DNA from: Candidatus Gastranaerophilales bacterium
GTDB lineage: Bacteria; Cyanobacteriota; Vampirovibrionia; Gastranaerophilales; Gastranaerophilaceae
Reading direction: 5' to 3'
Assembly: GCA_944325865.1 (NCBI GenBank)
Contig: CALVBS010000011.1
Location: 1 to 42,845, forward strand
DNA length: 42,845 nt
The notes below the pieces were generated by a model. The model was not told the DNA's origin, searched no databases, and saw nothing but the letters and a program-made list of their open reading frames with translations. The position numbers were made by a program, and so were the translations under genes. Shown one piece after another: positions 8,420 to 16,196 of this stretch. Positions within the stretch are counted from its first letter, which is position 1; the number at the start of each line of letters is the position of its first letter.

Positions 8420-8681
8420 AACCTTATTATATTTGAAAAACCATCAACTGCAATAATATTACTTATAAAAGCGTAATATTTTTCGACAATAATTATTAAT
8501 AATATTTCCGTTTTTATTTTTTTGATGTATAATTTTTTTGTTGGAATTTACGGTTTATATAGTGAAAGTCATGATATATTTACAGCATTTCTAAAATACA
8601 ATAAACAAAATGTAAAATGAGGCAAAAAATCGACAGGTACTACTATAACAACCAACTTTTAAAATCACATGCGGCGGAATT
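8420..8681. other. Intergenic region between lepA and a small gene
   Basis: About 260 AT-rich bases with the divergent promoters of lepA and the small plus-strand gene. I see no stable hairpin and no coding potential here. Confidence 0.4.
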
Positions 8682-8894
8682 ATGAAAGAAGATATTAAAA
8701 ATAATATTTCGGAACTAATTGAGCTTATGAACATGCTCACAGAAGAAAAAAACTATATTGAAATTCTAAAAGGTTATTGCGAAAACAACCTTGAAAAATC
8801 GGATGATTTAAATAAAATCTATCCGATTATTGAAATTATATGCAGTATGCATGAAACAAATTACTCAAAGGTGAATACTATTCTATACGGTTAA
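8682..8894 (+). CDS. Unknown 70-residue helical protein
   Basis: Not recognised. The product is almost wholly helical by composition, acidic, with heptad-like Leu/Ile spacing and one Cys pair (residues 28 and 53). No signal peptide or membrane segment. The ATG follows a weak site (GGCGGAATT). It converges with the SGNH hydrolase gene and overlaps its end by 17 bases. It may be a small adaptor or chaperone, but nothing in the sequence shows a function, and it could be spurious. Confidence 0.5.
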   Translation: MKEDIKNNISELIELMNMLTEEKNYIEILKGYCENNLEKSDDLNKIYPIIEIICSMHETNYSKVNTILYG

Positions 8895-9492
8895 GGATAT
8901 CAAATATAGCAGAAGCAATTTTTTTATGCTCAACCTCTTCATAATGCAAGCCGTCTATTTTCGACGGTCTTGCAATTTCTTTCAAATCCAATAACTTACA
9001 ATTTTCTTTTTCTGCTATTCTTTTATATATTACAGATAAATGTTTTGATTTTTCTATAGAAGTATGGTCAAACATTGCAGCAAAAAAGCTGTGCAAAATA
9101 TCTTCACCTATTACAGAAGGAGAAACCAGTAAAATTTCTGCATCAGGAATTTTTGAGTGAACTATATTTACAAGTTTATTTATTCCTGCTTCAAATTCAT
9201 CCAGTGTAACGTTATAAGCAAATTGCAAATCATTAATACCTATTGCAAGTATAACGATGTTTATATCCGGAGTCAGAAAAGAAGGAAGAATTTTATAGCC
9301 TGTTTCGTTAAATCCTGCAGGGTTATCACAAAAGGCTGTTCTATTGTTACATCCGGCTTCTATTACCTCAAAATTATTTTGTGCAAGTGTTTGTATAATA
9401 CCGCTCCAGCGTATATTTTTATCGTACCTTCTGCCGGAGGATGGTATAAATCCGTAAGTATTGCTGTCACCGAAACACAAAACTTTTTTCAT
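8878..9492 (-). CDS. SGNH/GDSL-family hydrolase
   Basis: Serine esterase or lipase of the SGNH fold, acting on an ester or acyl group of unknown substrate. Block I is GDSNT (Ser10 nucleophile), block II has Gly in EAGCNNR (about 46-52), block III is GINDL with the oxyanion Asn, and block V is DGLHY with the catalytic Asp and His near residue 180. At 204 residues it is a minimal single-domain member, with no signal peptide, so it is probably cytoplasmic. It starts 6 bases after bioB ends and belongs to the dnaN-bioB operon. No Shine-Dalgarno site is obvious. Confidence 0.85.
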   Translation of the reverse strand: MKKVLCFGDSNTYGFIPSSGRRYDKNIRWSGIIQTLAQNNFEVIEAGCNNRTAFCDNPAGFNETGYKILPSFLTPDINIVILAIGINDLQFAYNVTLDEFEAGINKLVNIVHSKIPDAEILLVSPSVIGEDILHSFFAAMFDHTSIEKSKHLSVIYKRIAEKENCKLLDLKEIARPSKIDGLHYEEVEHKKIASAIFDILNRIE

Positions 9493-9498
9493 AGTATT

Positions 9499-10422
9499 TT
9501 ATTTTTTTAAAATTTTTCCGAGTTTTTTAACAGTTTTAATATCTTCAACAGGCGATTTACCGGTAGTGGTAAGATAATTTCCTATCAAAATACCTTCAAC
9601 GCATGTTTTAAGAGCTTTTTCCTGATTTTCTTCAGATAACCTCATCCTTCCGCCACAAAAACGCAAAACAGCTTTTGGATTCGCAATCTTAAAAACAGCA
9701 AGAGTTCTCAAAATATTTTCTTCATCAATTTTGTCATGATAATTCTCAAACGGAGTCTGCGGAATAGGCATAAGAATATTTATAGGGATACTGTCAGGTT
9801 CAATTTCCGCGAGTTCCATTGCCATTTCAATTCGCTGTTCAACAGTTTCGCCCATACCGAGAATTACTCCGCAGCAAAGTTCCATGCCATATTTTTTTAC
9901 AAGTTTACATGTATTAATTCTGTCCTCGTACGTATGAGTAGTACAAACTTCAGGATAGTAAGAACGGCAAGTATTAATATTATGATGAAATCTTTTCAGC
10001 CCGCTTTTTGCAAGTTTTTGAGCCATTTCTTCATCAAGAATTCCGATAGAAGCACAGCTCTTAACCCCGTCAACTTTATTTAATTCTTCAATAAGATTAA
10101 CAACTTTATCAAAATCTTCTTCCGCCGGATTTTTACCGGATGTAACGATTGAAAAGCGGTCTGCTCCAAAACTTTTTGCTTCTATAGCCGCATCAATAAC
10201 TTTATCCGCCGGCATCAAAGGATATGTTTCTATATCAGTTCTATAATAAGAACTTTGAGCACAGTATTTGCAATTTTGTGAACATTTTCCGTTTCTGGCA
10301 TTTACAATAGAACAAAATTCAATCTCATCGCCGACATATTCGGAAGCTTTTTTTAAAAGCTTATCCAAATCCGTATTATAGAGATTAATAAGTTCTTCTT
10401 TTGATAATTTCAGGGTATTCAT
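9499..10422 (-). CDS. bioB: Biotin synthase
   Basis: Radical SAM enzyme that inserts sulfur into dethiobiotin, the last step of biotin synthesis. The Cx3Cx2C cluster motif is CSQNCKYC (Cys 47, 51, 54 from the start used here), followed by the AQSSYY segment. The C-terminal half has the family's RFCGGR block with the Arg ligand to the [2Fe-2S] cluster. I use the ATG at 10422, 17 bases after dnaN ends; an in-frame ATG at 10470 lies inside dnaN. From 10422 the protein is 307 residues, within the family range. No other bio genes are in the window. The operon with dnaN is unusual. Confidence 0.93.
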   Translation of the reverse strand: MNTLKLSKEELINLYNTDLDKLLKKASEYVGDEIEFCSIVNARNGKCSQNCKYCAQSSYYRTDIETYPLMPADKVIDAAIEAKSFGADRFSIVTSGKNPAEEDFDKVVNLIEELNKVDGVKSCASIGILDEEMAQKLAKSGLKRFHHNINTCRSYYPEVCTTHTYEDRINTCKLVKKYGMELCCGVILGMGETVEQRIEMAMELAEIEPDSIPINILMPIPQTPFENYHDKIDEENILRTLAVFKIANPKAVLRFCGGRMRLSEENQEKALKTCVEGILIGNYLTTTGKSPVEDIKTVKKLGKILKK

Positions 10423-10439
10423 TTTTATAATATTCTTTC

Positions 10440-11561
10440 TTATCTGATTTGAACAGGCATAATCAGGCATACAAAATCTTCATCACTGTTAGGTCTCAAA
10501 ACAGTAGCTGAAAGACTTGTATTCAGTCCGATACAAACATCGTCTCCGTCAATTTTCTTTAAGGCGTCGAGAAGAAACTTGTAATTAAAAGCAATAGCCA
10601 AATCTTCATAATTATAATTTATAGCAAGTTCTTCTTCAGATTTACCTGAATCAGGAGTATCTGCTGTCAGTTTTAACAGGTTATTAGTAAATTCAAGTTT
10701 CACAATACTTGTTTTGTCATTAACCATAATAGCAACACGTTCGATTGCCGAAATAAGTTGTGAAACATTAACCTGAGCTGTTTTCGGGCTTTCAGACGGA
10801 ATAAGCTGATTATATTTTGGAAACTGACCTTCCAAAAGTCTTGAAATTGTAGTAGTTTTTTCTGATTTAAATATAATTTTTGTTTTTTCAGTATAAATTT
10901 TAACGGAATCTTCTTCTATATAAGAGCTTATTCTGATAAATTCATTGAGAGCTTTAGAAGGTATAATCAGTTGTTGAGATTTACCTTCCGGATTTTTAAT
11001 TTTTTCTCTGACACGGGCAAGTCTGTTACCGTCTGTAGAAGCAATTTCAAGAACTTCGTTTTGAATATCGCAAACAATCCCTGAAAGAAGATTGCTGGTT
11101 TCATAACTAGCAGCTGCAAAACCAGCCTGTTCAACAGCTTTTGTCAATGGTTTAATTTCTATTTCCAGGCAATCAGCATCTGCAGTTTCTACATTATATA
11201 CTTCAGGAGGAAATTCGTTTGCTGAAATACCGATAATATCAAATTTCGAGTTTTGACAGGTTATGTTCACCGTATTTGTATCAGGAGCCATTTCAAAAGT
11301 TATCAGTTTATTGCCGAGTTTAGAAACAATTTCTTTTAAAGTAGAAGACGGAAGTGTTATTTTACCTTCTTCTTCAACCTGAGCATCAACAAGAGCTATT
11401 ACTGTCAAATCCAAATCTGTTGCAATTAGTTTGATTGTACCTTTATCAATGGTTTCAATATAAATGTTAGCAAGAACAGGCTGTAAAGCTTTATTACTGG
11501 CAGCTTTTTCAACAATATTTATACCGTTATACAAATCCTCTTTTTTTATTACAAATTTCAT
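10440..11561 (-). CDS. dnaN: DNA polymerase III sliding clamp, beta subunit
   Basis: Ring-shaped homodimer that holds the replicative polymerase on DNA. The 373-residue product has the usual three-domain length and starts MKFVIKKEDL. It closes with the conserved MPVQIR, close to the canonical MPMRL/I ending of the clamp. AGGAG (11571-11575 on the complement) lies 9 bases ahead of the ATG and a TATAAT-like box is about 35 bases further up. It is the first gene of the minus-strand run dnaN-bioB-SGNH. The region upstream is a candidate replication origin, an arrangement known from Cyanobacteria where oriC sits beside dnaN. Confidence 0.97.
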   Translation of the reverse strand: MKFVIKKEDLYNGINIVEKAASNKALQPVLANIYIETIDKGTIKLIATDLDLTVIALVDAQVEEEGKITLPSSTLKEIVSKLGNKLITFEMAPDTNTVNITCQNSKFDIIGISANEFPPEVYNVETADADCLEIEIKPLTKAVEQAGFAAASYETSNLLSGIVCDIQNEVLEIASTDGNRLARVREKIKNPEGKSQQLIIPSKALNEFIRISSYIEEDSVKIYTEKTKIIFKSEKTTTISRLLEGQFPKYNQLIPSESPKTAQVNVSQLISAIERVAIMVNDKTSIVKLEFTNNLLKLTADTPDSGKSEEELAINYNYEDLAIAFNYKFLLDALKKIDGDDVCIGLNTSLSATVLRPNSDEDFVCLIMPVQIR

Positions 11562-11660
11562 ATCCCTTAACTCCTTTTAAATTATCTTCTATAAGAGTTA
11601 TTATATAATAAAGATTAAATAAACCCGACACTTTATGAATAAATATTTACCTAAATAAAA

Positions 11661-11740
11661 CAATCTTCTTTTTAAAGTTTTCTATTTATTAATTATTATA
11701 TTATATATTTATATATAAAAAATAATAATAGTAATAATAA
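11661..11740 (+). other. DNA unwinding region with DnaA-trio-like repeat
   Basis: 11661-11722 is nearly pure A/T. 11723-11740 reads as six in-phase trinucleotides TAA TAA TAG TAA TAA TAA. DnaA-trios are [T/A]A[G/A] repeats on the strand that carries the adjacent box in TGTGGATAA orientation. Here the first box (TGTAGAAAA at 11753) follows 12 bases downstream on that same strand, so the geometry fits. Confidence 0.6.
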
Positions 11741-11752
11741 GAGTCAATTATT

Positions 11753-11926
11753 TGTAGAAAACTTCTGAAACTATTGTAGGAAGCTGGTTTTCGAAAAAGT
11801 TTGTCTGTAGAAAACTTTTTAAATAAAAGTAGAAAAATTTTACCTGTTGTAGAAAACTATTTTTAAAATAAAAAATAATGTAGAAAACAAAATAGTTTTC
11901 TACCGTATTCTACAAAGTTTTCTACA
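11753..11926. repeat. DnaA box cluster
   Basis: Perfect boxes: TGTAGAAAA at 11753-11761, 11806-11814, 11848-11856 and 11879-11887, and TTTTCTACA at 11918-11926. One-mismatch boxes: 11828-11836, 11896-11904 and 11906-11914. The first five (including 11828) read in one orientation and the last three in the other, so the cluster is a convergent array. Spacing is 20-53 bases, then 10-17 in the last part. Confidence 0.75.
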
Positions 11927-11961
11927 GTTTATTGATTTAGATTCATTAACTATATTTTCTC

Positions 11962-11990
11962 TTCACAAAAATATGAAACGGTTGTAAAAT
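11962..11990 (+). promoter_or_regulatory. Promoter of the 11999 gene, nearly leaderless
   Basis: TTCACA (11962-11967), a 17-base spacer, then TAAAAT (11985-11990). The predicted start at 11997 is 2 bases ahead of the ATG, and there is no Shine-Dalgarno site. Confidence 0.5.
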
Positions 11991-11998
11991 TATCATAT

Positions 11999-12502
11999 AT
12001 GTACGAGATAAAAAAACAGATTTATTTAGACATGACAAAGAACCAAAAAGCTGCATTGTGCAATTTTTTGAGGGCCTTGGTGAAAAAATCTCCCGAACTA
12101 AGCAGTGAAGAAATTCTAGACAAATTTATTGATGATGAAAGATACTATCTGGAAATTAATGCCTCCAGATTTGAATTTATTGCAGATATAATTGATGATA
12201 ATCAATTTTTGAAAGATACCGAATTGTTTATAAAAGAGTGCAGGAAATATTACGACTATAAAAAAAAGCAGGAACCTATAATTCAAGCCCAGAAAGAGTT
12301 TGAAAAAAAGAAACGAAAGTTTTTGCAGGAAGTTAAAATGAGTAAGGAAGAACCTACCAAAAAACAACTATACTATTATGAAAAATTATGTAAAAAATAT
12401 AATATAGAAAGAGTAAATTTAACTTCAAAGTTGCAAGCACGTAATGAAATTGATAAAATAATACAAGAACATTCACACGATAGTGACAATATTTTTGAAT
12501 AG
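11999..12502 (+). CDS. Unknown 167-residue charged helical protein
   Basis: Not recognised. Residues 5-95 form a helical segment with alternating hydrophobic and acidic residues. Residues 78-120 are strongly Lys/Glu-rich and would form a coiled coil; the tail (120-160) is again helical with a KKQLYYYEKLCKKYNI segment reminiscent of short DNA-binding or SAP-like helices, a weak impression only. No membrane segment. It is the first gene after oriC, reads away from dnaN, has a predicted leaderless promoter, and is followed within 30 bases by the DUF3137 gene and then prmC. Confidence 0.7.
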   Translation: MYEIKKQIYLDMTKNQKAALCNFLRALVKKSPELSSEEILDKFIDDERYYLEINASRFEFIADIIDDNQFLKDTELFIKECRKYYDYKKKQEPIIQAQKEFEKKKRKFLQEVKMSKEEPTKKQLYYYEKLCKKYNIERVNLTSKLQARNEIDKIIQEHSHDSDNIFE

Positions 12503-12525
12503 AGATGCGAAAGGTTTGTTTTGGT

Positions 12526-13449
12526 ATGGAATTTGATTCAGTAAACGATTTTAAAAGAAATTTTACAAGAGTCTATCATGGAGAAGTTGTTCCGGCTCTT
12601 GCTCCGTTTGAAAAAAAACGAAGAGATATTATAAGAAATTTAACTACAATAGGAATTGTTGCAGGAGTTTTACTTTTTTTAGCTGTGACATTAATTCCTT
12701 CTGATGACGCAAAAATTTTTGTTGCCGTAGCTATTATATTTTTAGTAGTGATAGTTTTCGGATGGATGCAAAAAGATTTTGAGAAAAATTTGAAAAAAAG
12801 TATTCTGCCGGTATTATTGAGGGCGTTTGGTAATTTGCAGTGGACACAGCTTCCGGTTGTGCAATCCGATGAAATAAGATTATCAAGAATTTTTTCCAGA
12901 TGGGAATATCATGATAGCGACGATAATTTTTACGGAACTTATAAAAACTGTTCCATGAAAATTTCTGAAGTCGAGTTGTTTTATTATACAAGAGATTCAA
13001 AAGGTCGCCGGCAAAAACATACCGAATTCAAGGGAGCCATTGTTACTATTGATGTTGGTAAGAATTTTACAGGACATACCATTGTCAGAAGACGGGGGTT
13101 TTTGCTTAATGATAAAGTTTATGAAGAAGTTAAACTTGAAGATCCTGAATTTTCAAAACAATTTTTTGTTGATTCAAATGACCAGATAGAATCAAGAGTT
13201 TTGCTCACTCCGGCTTTTATGGAAAGGTTTAAATGGATAAAAAATGCATTCGGAGCCCAGCATGCAGAATGTTCGTTTAAGAATCAGCAAATTATGATTG
13301 CTCTTTCCACATATAAAGATTTGTTTTCTCTGGGTTCTCTTTTTAAGCCTGTTGATGATACAAAACAGTTTATGACATTTTTAAATGAAATTGTTTCTAT
13401 ATATGAAATGATTGATTATTTAAAGGTTACGGATAAAACAGGATTGTAA
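12526..13449 (+). CDS. DUF3137-family membrane protein
   Basis: Resembles DUF3137, a family of unknown function with a short cytoplasmic start, two close membrane helices and a large soluble domain. The helices lie at about residues 40-60 and 63-83 and the soluble part covers the remaining 220 residues. I favour the ATG at 12526 because GAAAGG stands 11 bases before it; the alternative ATG at 12505 adds seven residues but has no site. It follows the 11999 gene closely and precedes prmC by 3 bases, so the three form one operon. Role unknown. Confidence 0.75.
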   Translation: MEFDSVNDFKRNFTRVYHGEVVPALAPFEKKRRDIIRNLTTIGIVAGVLLFLAVTLIPSDDAKIFVAVAIIFLVVIVFGWMQKDFEKNLKKSILPVLLRAFGNLQWTQLPVVQSDEIRLSRIFSRWEYHDSDDNFYGTYKNCSMKISEVELFYYTRDSKGRRQKHTEFKGAIVTIDVGKNFTGHTIVRRRGFLLNDKVYEEVKLEDPEFSKQFFVDSNDQIESRVLLTPAFMERFKWIKNAFGAQHAECSFKNQQIMIALSTYKDLFSLGSLFKPVDDTKQFMTFLNEIVSIYEMIDYLKVTDKTGL

Positions 13450-13452
13450 TAA

Positions 13453-14289
13453 ATGAGCATACAGGAAATTGTCAAAATTTTAACTGACAGCGGAATAGAA
13501 AAGCAGGAAGCTGATGTTGAGGTAAAAATGCTGATAGAGCATTTTGCCGGATACGGCGTAAAAGAAATTATTATGGGTAAAAAACTTGATTCCGCTAAAC
13601 TTGCCTTAGTAAGAGAAAAAGCTGAACTCCGGGCAAAAACACATTGGCCGATACAGCATATAATAGGTTTTGCAGATTTTATGGGTGAAAAATTTATCGT
13701 TAACCCGTCTGTGTTGATTCCGAGGGATGAAACAGAATTTCTTGTAAGATGTGCTATAGAAAAGATAAATAAATACAATTTAAAAAAAGCTCTGGATGTA
13801 GGAACAGGCAGCGGATGTATTGCGTGTATGATTGCAAAAAATACGGACTGTCAGATAATAGGACTTGATATATCGACGGATGCTTTAAATACTGCACTTG
13901 ATAATGCTTCGCGGCTTAACCTTTTTAACAAAGCTATTTTCAGAAAATCGGATATTTTTTCAAATGTAAAACCCGGAGAAAGTTTTGATATAATTGTCTC
14001 CAATCCCCCTTATATTCCGCCCTCTGAAAAAGCAAATATACAAAAAGAAGTAACATTTGACCCTGAAATTGCATTATTTACGAAAGACGAAAAAGGTTTG
14101 GAATTTTATGAAAAAATAATAGCAGGGGCACCTGAAGTTTTGAATAAAGGCGGTTTTCTTCTTTTTGAACTCGGGATAAATCAATCTGAATATGTAAAAG
14201 AATTGATGAGCAAAAATTTTGAAGAAATAGAAATAACAAAAGATTTGGCGGGAATAGACAGAGTTATTTCAGGAAAGTTGATTTATTAA
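13453..14289 (+). CDS. prmC: Release factor glutamine methyltransferase
   Basis: Transfers a methyl group from SAM to the glutamine of the GGQ motif in release factors RF1 and RF2, needed for efficient termination. An N-terminal helical domain (1-80) leads into LIPRDETE (88-95), the SAM-binding DVGTGSGCI (115-123) and the catalytic NPPY (184-187). The length of 278 residues is normal. It starts 3 bases after the DUF3137 stop. prfA, its usual partner gene, is not nearby. Confidence 0.95.
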   Translation: MSIQEIVKILTDSGIEKQEADVEVKMLIEHFAGYGVKEIIMGKKLDSAKLALVREKAELRAKTHWPIQHIIGFADFMGEKFIVNPSVLIPRDETEFLVRCAIEKINKYNLKKALDVGTGSGCIACMIAKNTDCQIIGLDISTDALNTALDNASRLNLFNKAIFRKSDIFSNVKPGESFDIIVSNPPYIPPSEKANIQKEVTFDPEIALFTKDEKGLEFYEKIIAGAPEVLNKGGFLLFELGINQSEYVKELMSKNFEEIEITKDLAGIDRVISGKLIY

Positions 14290-14315
14290 TAATAATCCCG
14301 AAAAATACTGATGCA

Positions 14316-14525
14316 TTTAACCTGTTCTGTTAAACTTATTATGGAGTATGCCCTTATTACCTTTTGAGTGAAACAACAATACTGCGGGATGAACATTCAC
14401 AAAAGGAAGTGACAGAATGTGATTGTTAATACAGAAGAACCGGCAATAATCTTATTGATACTGCTGGTTCTAAAATCACATTAAGCGGGCATTTTATGGT
14501 GCAAGGTGGAACTTGCTCCGCCCTT
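14316..14525 (-). ncRNA. Candidate structured non-coding RNA
   Basis: This convergent prmC-metG spacer folds into nested pairings: ATGCCC (14348) with GGGCAT (14487); CCTTTTG..TGAA (14360) with TTCACAAAAGG (14396); AATGTGAT (14416) with ATCACATT (14475), capped by the 10-bp arm AGAACCGGCA / TGCTGGTTCT; and GCAAG/CTTGC at 14501-14516. Together they give a three-way junction plus a side hairpin. The minus strand is chosen because a TTGAAT-16-TATAAT promoter precedes it and a hairpin ending in GTTAAA (14316-14334) could mark its 3' end. It matches no RNA class I can name; I tried 6S, RNase P, SRP RNA and tmRNA. Confidence 0.5.
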
Positions 14526-14531
14526 ATTTAT

Positions 14532-14559
14532 ATTATAACTTATTTTTTAGAAAATTCAA
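14532..14559 (-). promoter_or_regulatory. Promoter of the candidate ncRNA
   Basis: On the minus strand TTGAAT (14559-14554), a 16-base spacer and TATAAT (14537-14532). The predicted start is at about 14525, which begins the RNA with AAGGGCGG. Confidence 0.5.
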
Positions 14560-14583
14560 TCTTTCTAAATAGTTCATTAATAG

Positions 14584-16155
14584 TTATTTTTTAGCGGATT
14601 TATCGGCAAGTTCGGAATCCACACGCAGGAATACCGGTGTTATATCTTCTTTTGATATAAGCTTACCTTCTTTTATATTCTCGTCTGTTATATCGTCTAA
14701 TTTTACGTTCAAATCAAACGATAATTGTTTTGCCATTGACTGTGCAATATTCGGACAATACGGATAAATTAAAGCACTTACTATGCACATAACTTCCAGA
14801 ACGGTTGTTAGTACCTGTCCGCATTCAGCCATTTTTTCTTCTTTAGCCAGAGTCCAAGGTGCATTGTCGGTTACAAATTTGTTAGTAAGGTCAACGACCG
14901 ACATAATTTCCTGAGCTGCTTCTGCTATTTCAAAATGATTAAAGTGGTTTTCAACAATCTTAACTGTTCCGAGGGCTTTTTTCACAAGTTCTTTTGAACC
15001 GGAAACAAGTTCGTAATTTTTAGGCTGGACAACACCGTCAAAGTATTTTACAAGCATTGACAAAGTTCTGTTTAATAGGTTCCCCATACTGTTTGCAAGA
15101 TGTGCGTTAACTTTTTCTTTGAAATCTTCATCGGAATAGTTGCCGTCACGTCCGCAAGGTGCTGATGTTGCCATATAATATCTGAAAGCATCAGGTTCTT
15201 TCAGTTCAAAAGTTTCCAGAACAGATGTAGGAGAAATTACATTGCCGAGCGATTTTGACATTTTTGTTTCGTCAATTGTAATCCAGCCGTGTGCAAAAAT
15301 ATGTTTCGGCAAAGGAAGTTCCAGTGCTAGCAAAAATGCAGGCCAGTATATGCTGTGGAATTTAAGAATATCTTTCCCTATAACATGTACATCTGCAGGC
15401 CAGTATTTTTTGAATGCTTCTGACGGAGTTTCCGTATCATAGCCGATAGCTGTTATATAATTTGACAGAGCATCAATCCATACGTAAATTGATTGTTCAG
15501 GGTCGTCAAGAACATCTATGCCCCATTGAACATTTGTTTTTGCACGGGAAACGGAAATGTCCTGAATGTCTTCAAGCTGATTTAAAACTTCATTTGCTCT
15601 GAATGAAGGAACGATAAAATCAGGGTTATCTTTGATGTGTTTAATAATGGCATCTTTATATTTTGAGAGTTTGAAGAAGTAGTTTTCTTCTTTTACAACA
15701 TCCGGTTTTTTCATATGATCAGGACAAAGTCCGTCTTCTGTTAAATCTTTCGGGTTAAGGAAACATTCACAACCCGAACAGTAAAGACCTTCATATGAAT
15801 GTTTATAAATGTCGCCTTTTTCAACAAGTTTTTTGAATATTTTTTGAACGGTTTTTTCGTGTTCTTCATCCGTTGTTCTTATAAATTTGTTGTAGTTAAT
15901 GTCAAGAGCCTTCCAAGCATCTTTGAATTTTTGAGCATTTTCGTCGCAGAGTTCTTTTGGAGTAATTCCTTTTGCTGCCGCAGTTTTTTGAATTTTTATA
16001 CCGTGTTCATCCGTACCTGTCAAAAAGTACATATCGTTTGTTCTTTGTGAATAGTGTCTTGCAATTATGTCTGTTAATATTTTTTCGTAAGCGTGTCCGA
16101 TATGAGGAGCTCCGTTTACGTAGTCAATCGCTGTTGTTATGTAAAATTTATCCAT
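14584..16155 (-). CDS. metG: Methionyl-tRNA synthetase
   Basis: Class I synthetase that charges initiator and elongator tRNA-Met. HIGH motif at 18-21, KMSKS at 298-302, and one zinc knuckle of the C-x2-C ... C-x2-H type (C126, C129, C144, H147). The C-terminal helical anticodon domain follows. With 523 residues it is a short form lacking the C-terminal EMAP/Trbp111 dimer domain. The start at 16155 has GAGG 8 bases before it; a more upstream ATG at 16191 has none. It sits 41 bases after the glycosyltransferase-like gene and may share its transcript. Confidence 0.97.
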   Translation of the reverse strand: MDKFYITTAIDYVNGAPHIGHAYEKILTDIIARHYSQRTNDMYFLTGTDEHGIKIQKTAAAKGITPKELCDENAQKFKDAWKALDINYNKFIRTTDEEHEKTVQKIFKKLVEKGDIYKHSYEGLYCSGCECFLNPKDLTEDGLCPDHMKKPDVVKEENYFFKLSKYKDAIIKHIKDNPDFIVPSFRANEVLNQLEDIQDISVSRAKTNVQWGIDVLDDPEQSIYVWIDALSNYITAIGYDTETPSEAFKKYWPADVHVIGKDILKFHSIYWPAFLLALELPLPKHIFAHGWITIDETKMSKSLGNVISPTSVLETFELKEPDAFRYYMATSAPCGRDGNYSDEDFKEKVNAHLANSMGNLLNRTLSMLVKYFDGVVQPKNYELVSGSKELVKKALGTVKIVENHFNHFEIAEAAQEIMSVVDLTNKFVTDNAPWTLAKEEKMAECGQVLTTVLEVMCIVSALIYPYCPNIAQSMAKQLSFDLNVKLDDITDENIKEGKLISKEDITPVFLRVDSELADKSAKK

Positions 16156-16196
16156 TCTTATTCCTCTTTCTTTATACAAAAATTTTAACATAAAAA

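Larger units (their letters stand above)
11640..11950. other. Candidate chromosomal replication origin (oriC)
   Basis: A 437-base gene-free stretch next to dnaN. It combines an AT-only unwinding region (about 11661-11740), a tandem TAA/TAG trinucleotide run and a cluster of nonamers TGTAGAAAA and its complement. The nonamer differs by one base from TTTTCCACA, a form of the DnaA box I recall from Cyanobacteria. Neighbour (dnaN), AT-rich region, trio repeat and boxes occur in the order expected for a bacterial origin. No dnaA gene is in the window. Confidence 0.8.

Noticed and set aside
10423-10470. Earlier bioB start overlapping dnaN
   Set aside because: It lies inside the dnaN coding region; the ATG at 10422 gives the normal family N-terminus.
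14316-14525. 6S RNA, RNase P RNA, SRP RNA or tmRNA
   Set aside because: None of their conserved cores is present and the fold is a three-way junction, not a 6S rod. I keep it as an unnamed RNA.
14350-14528. Small insertion element with 9-base target repeats
   Set aside because: GCCCTTATT flanks the region, but no terminal inverted repeats or transposase remains are seen; a chance match is as likely.
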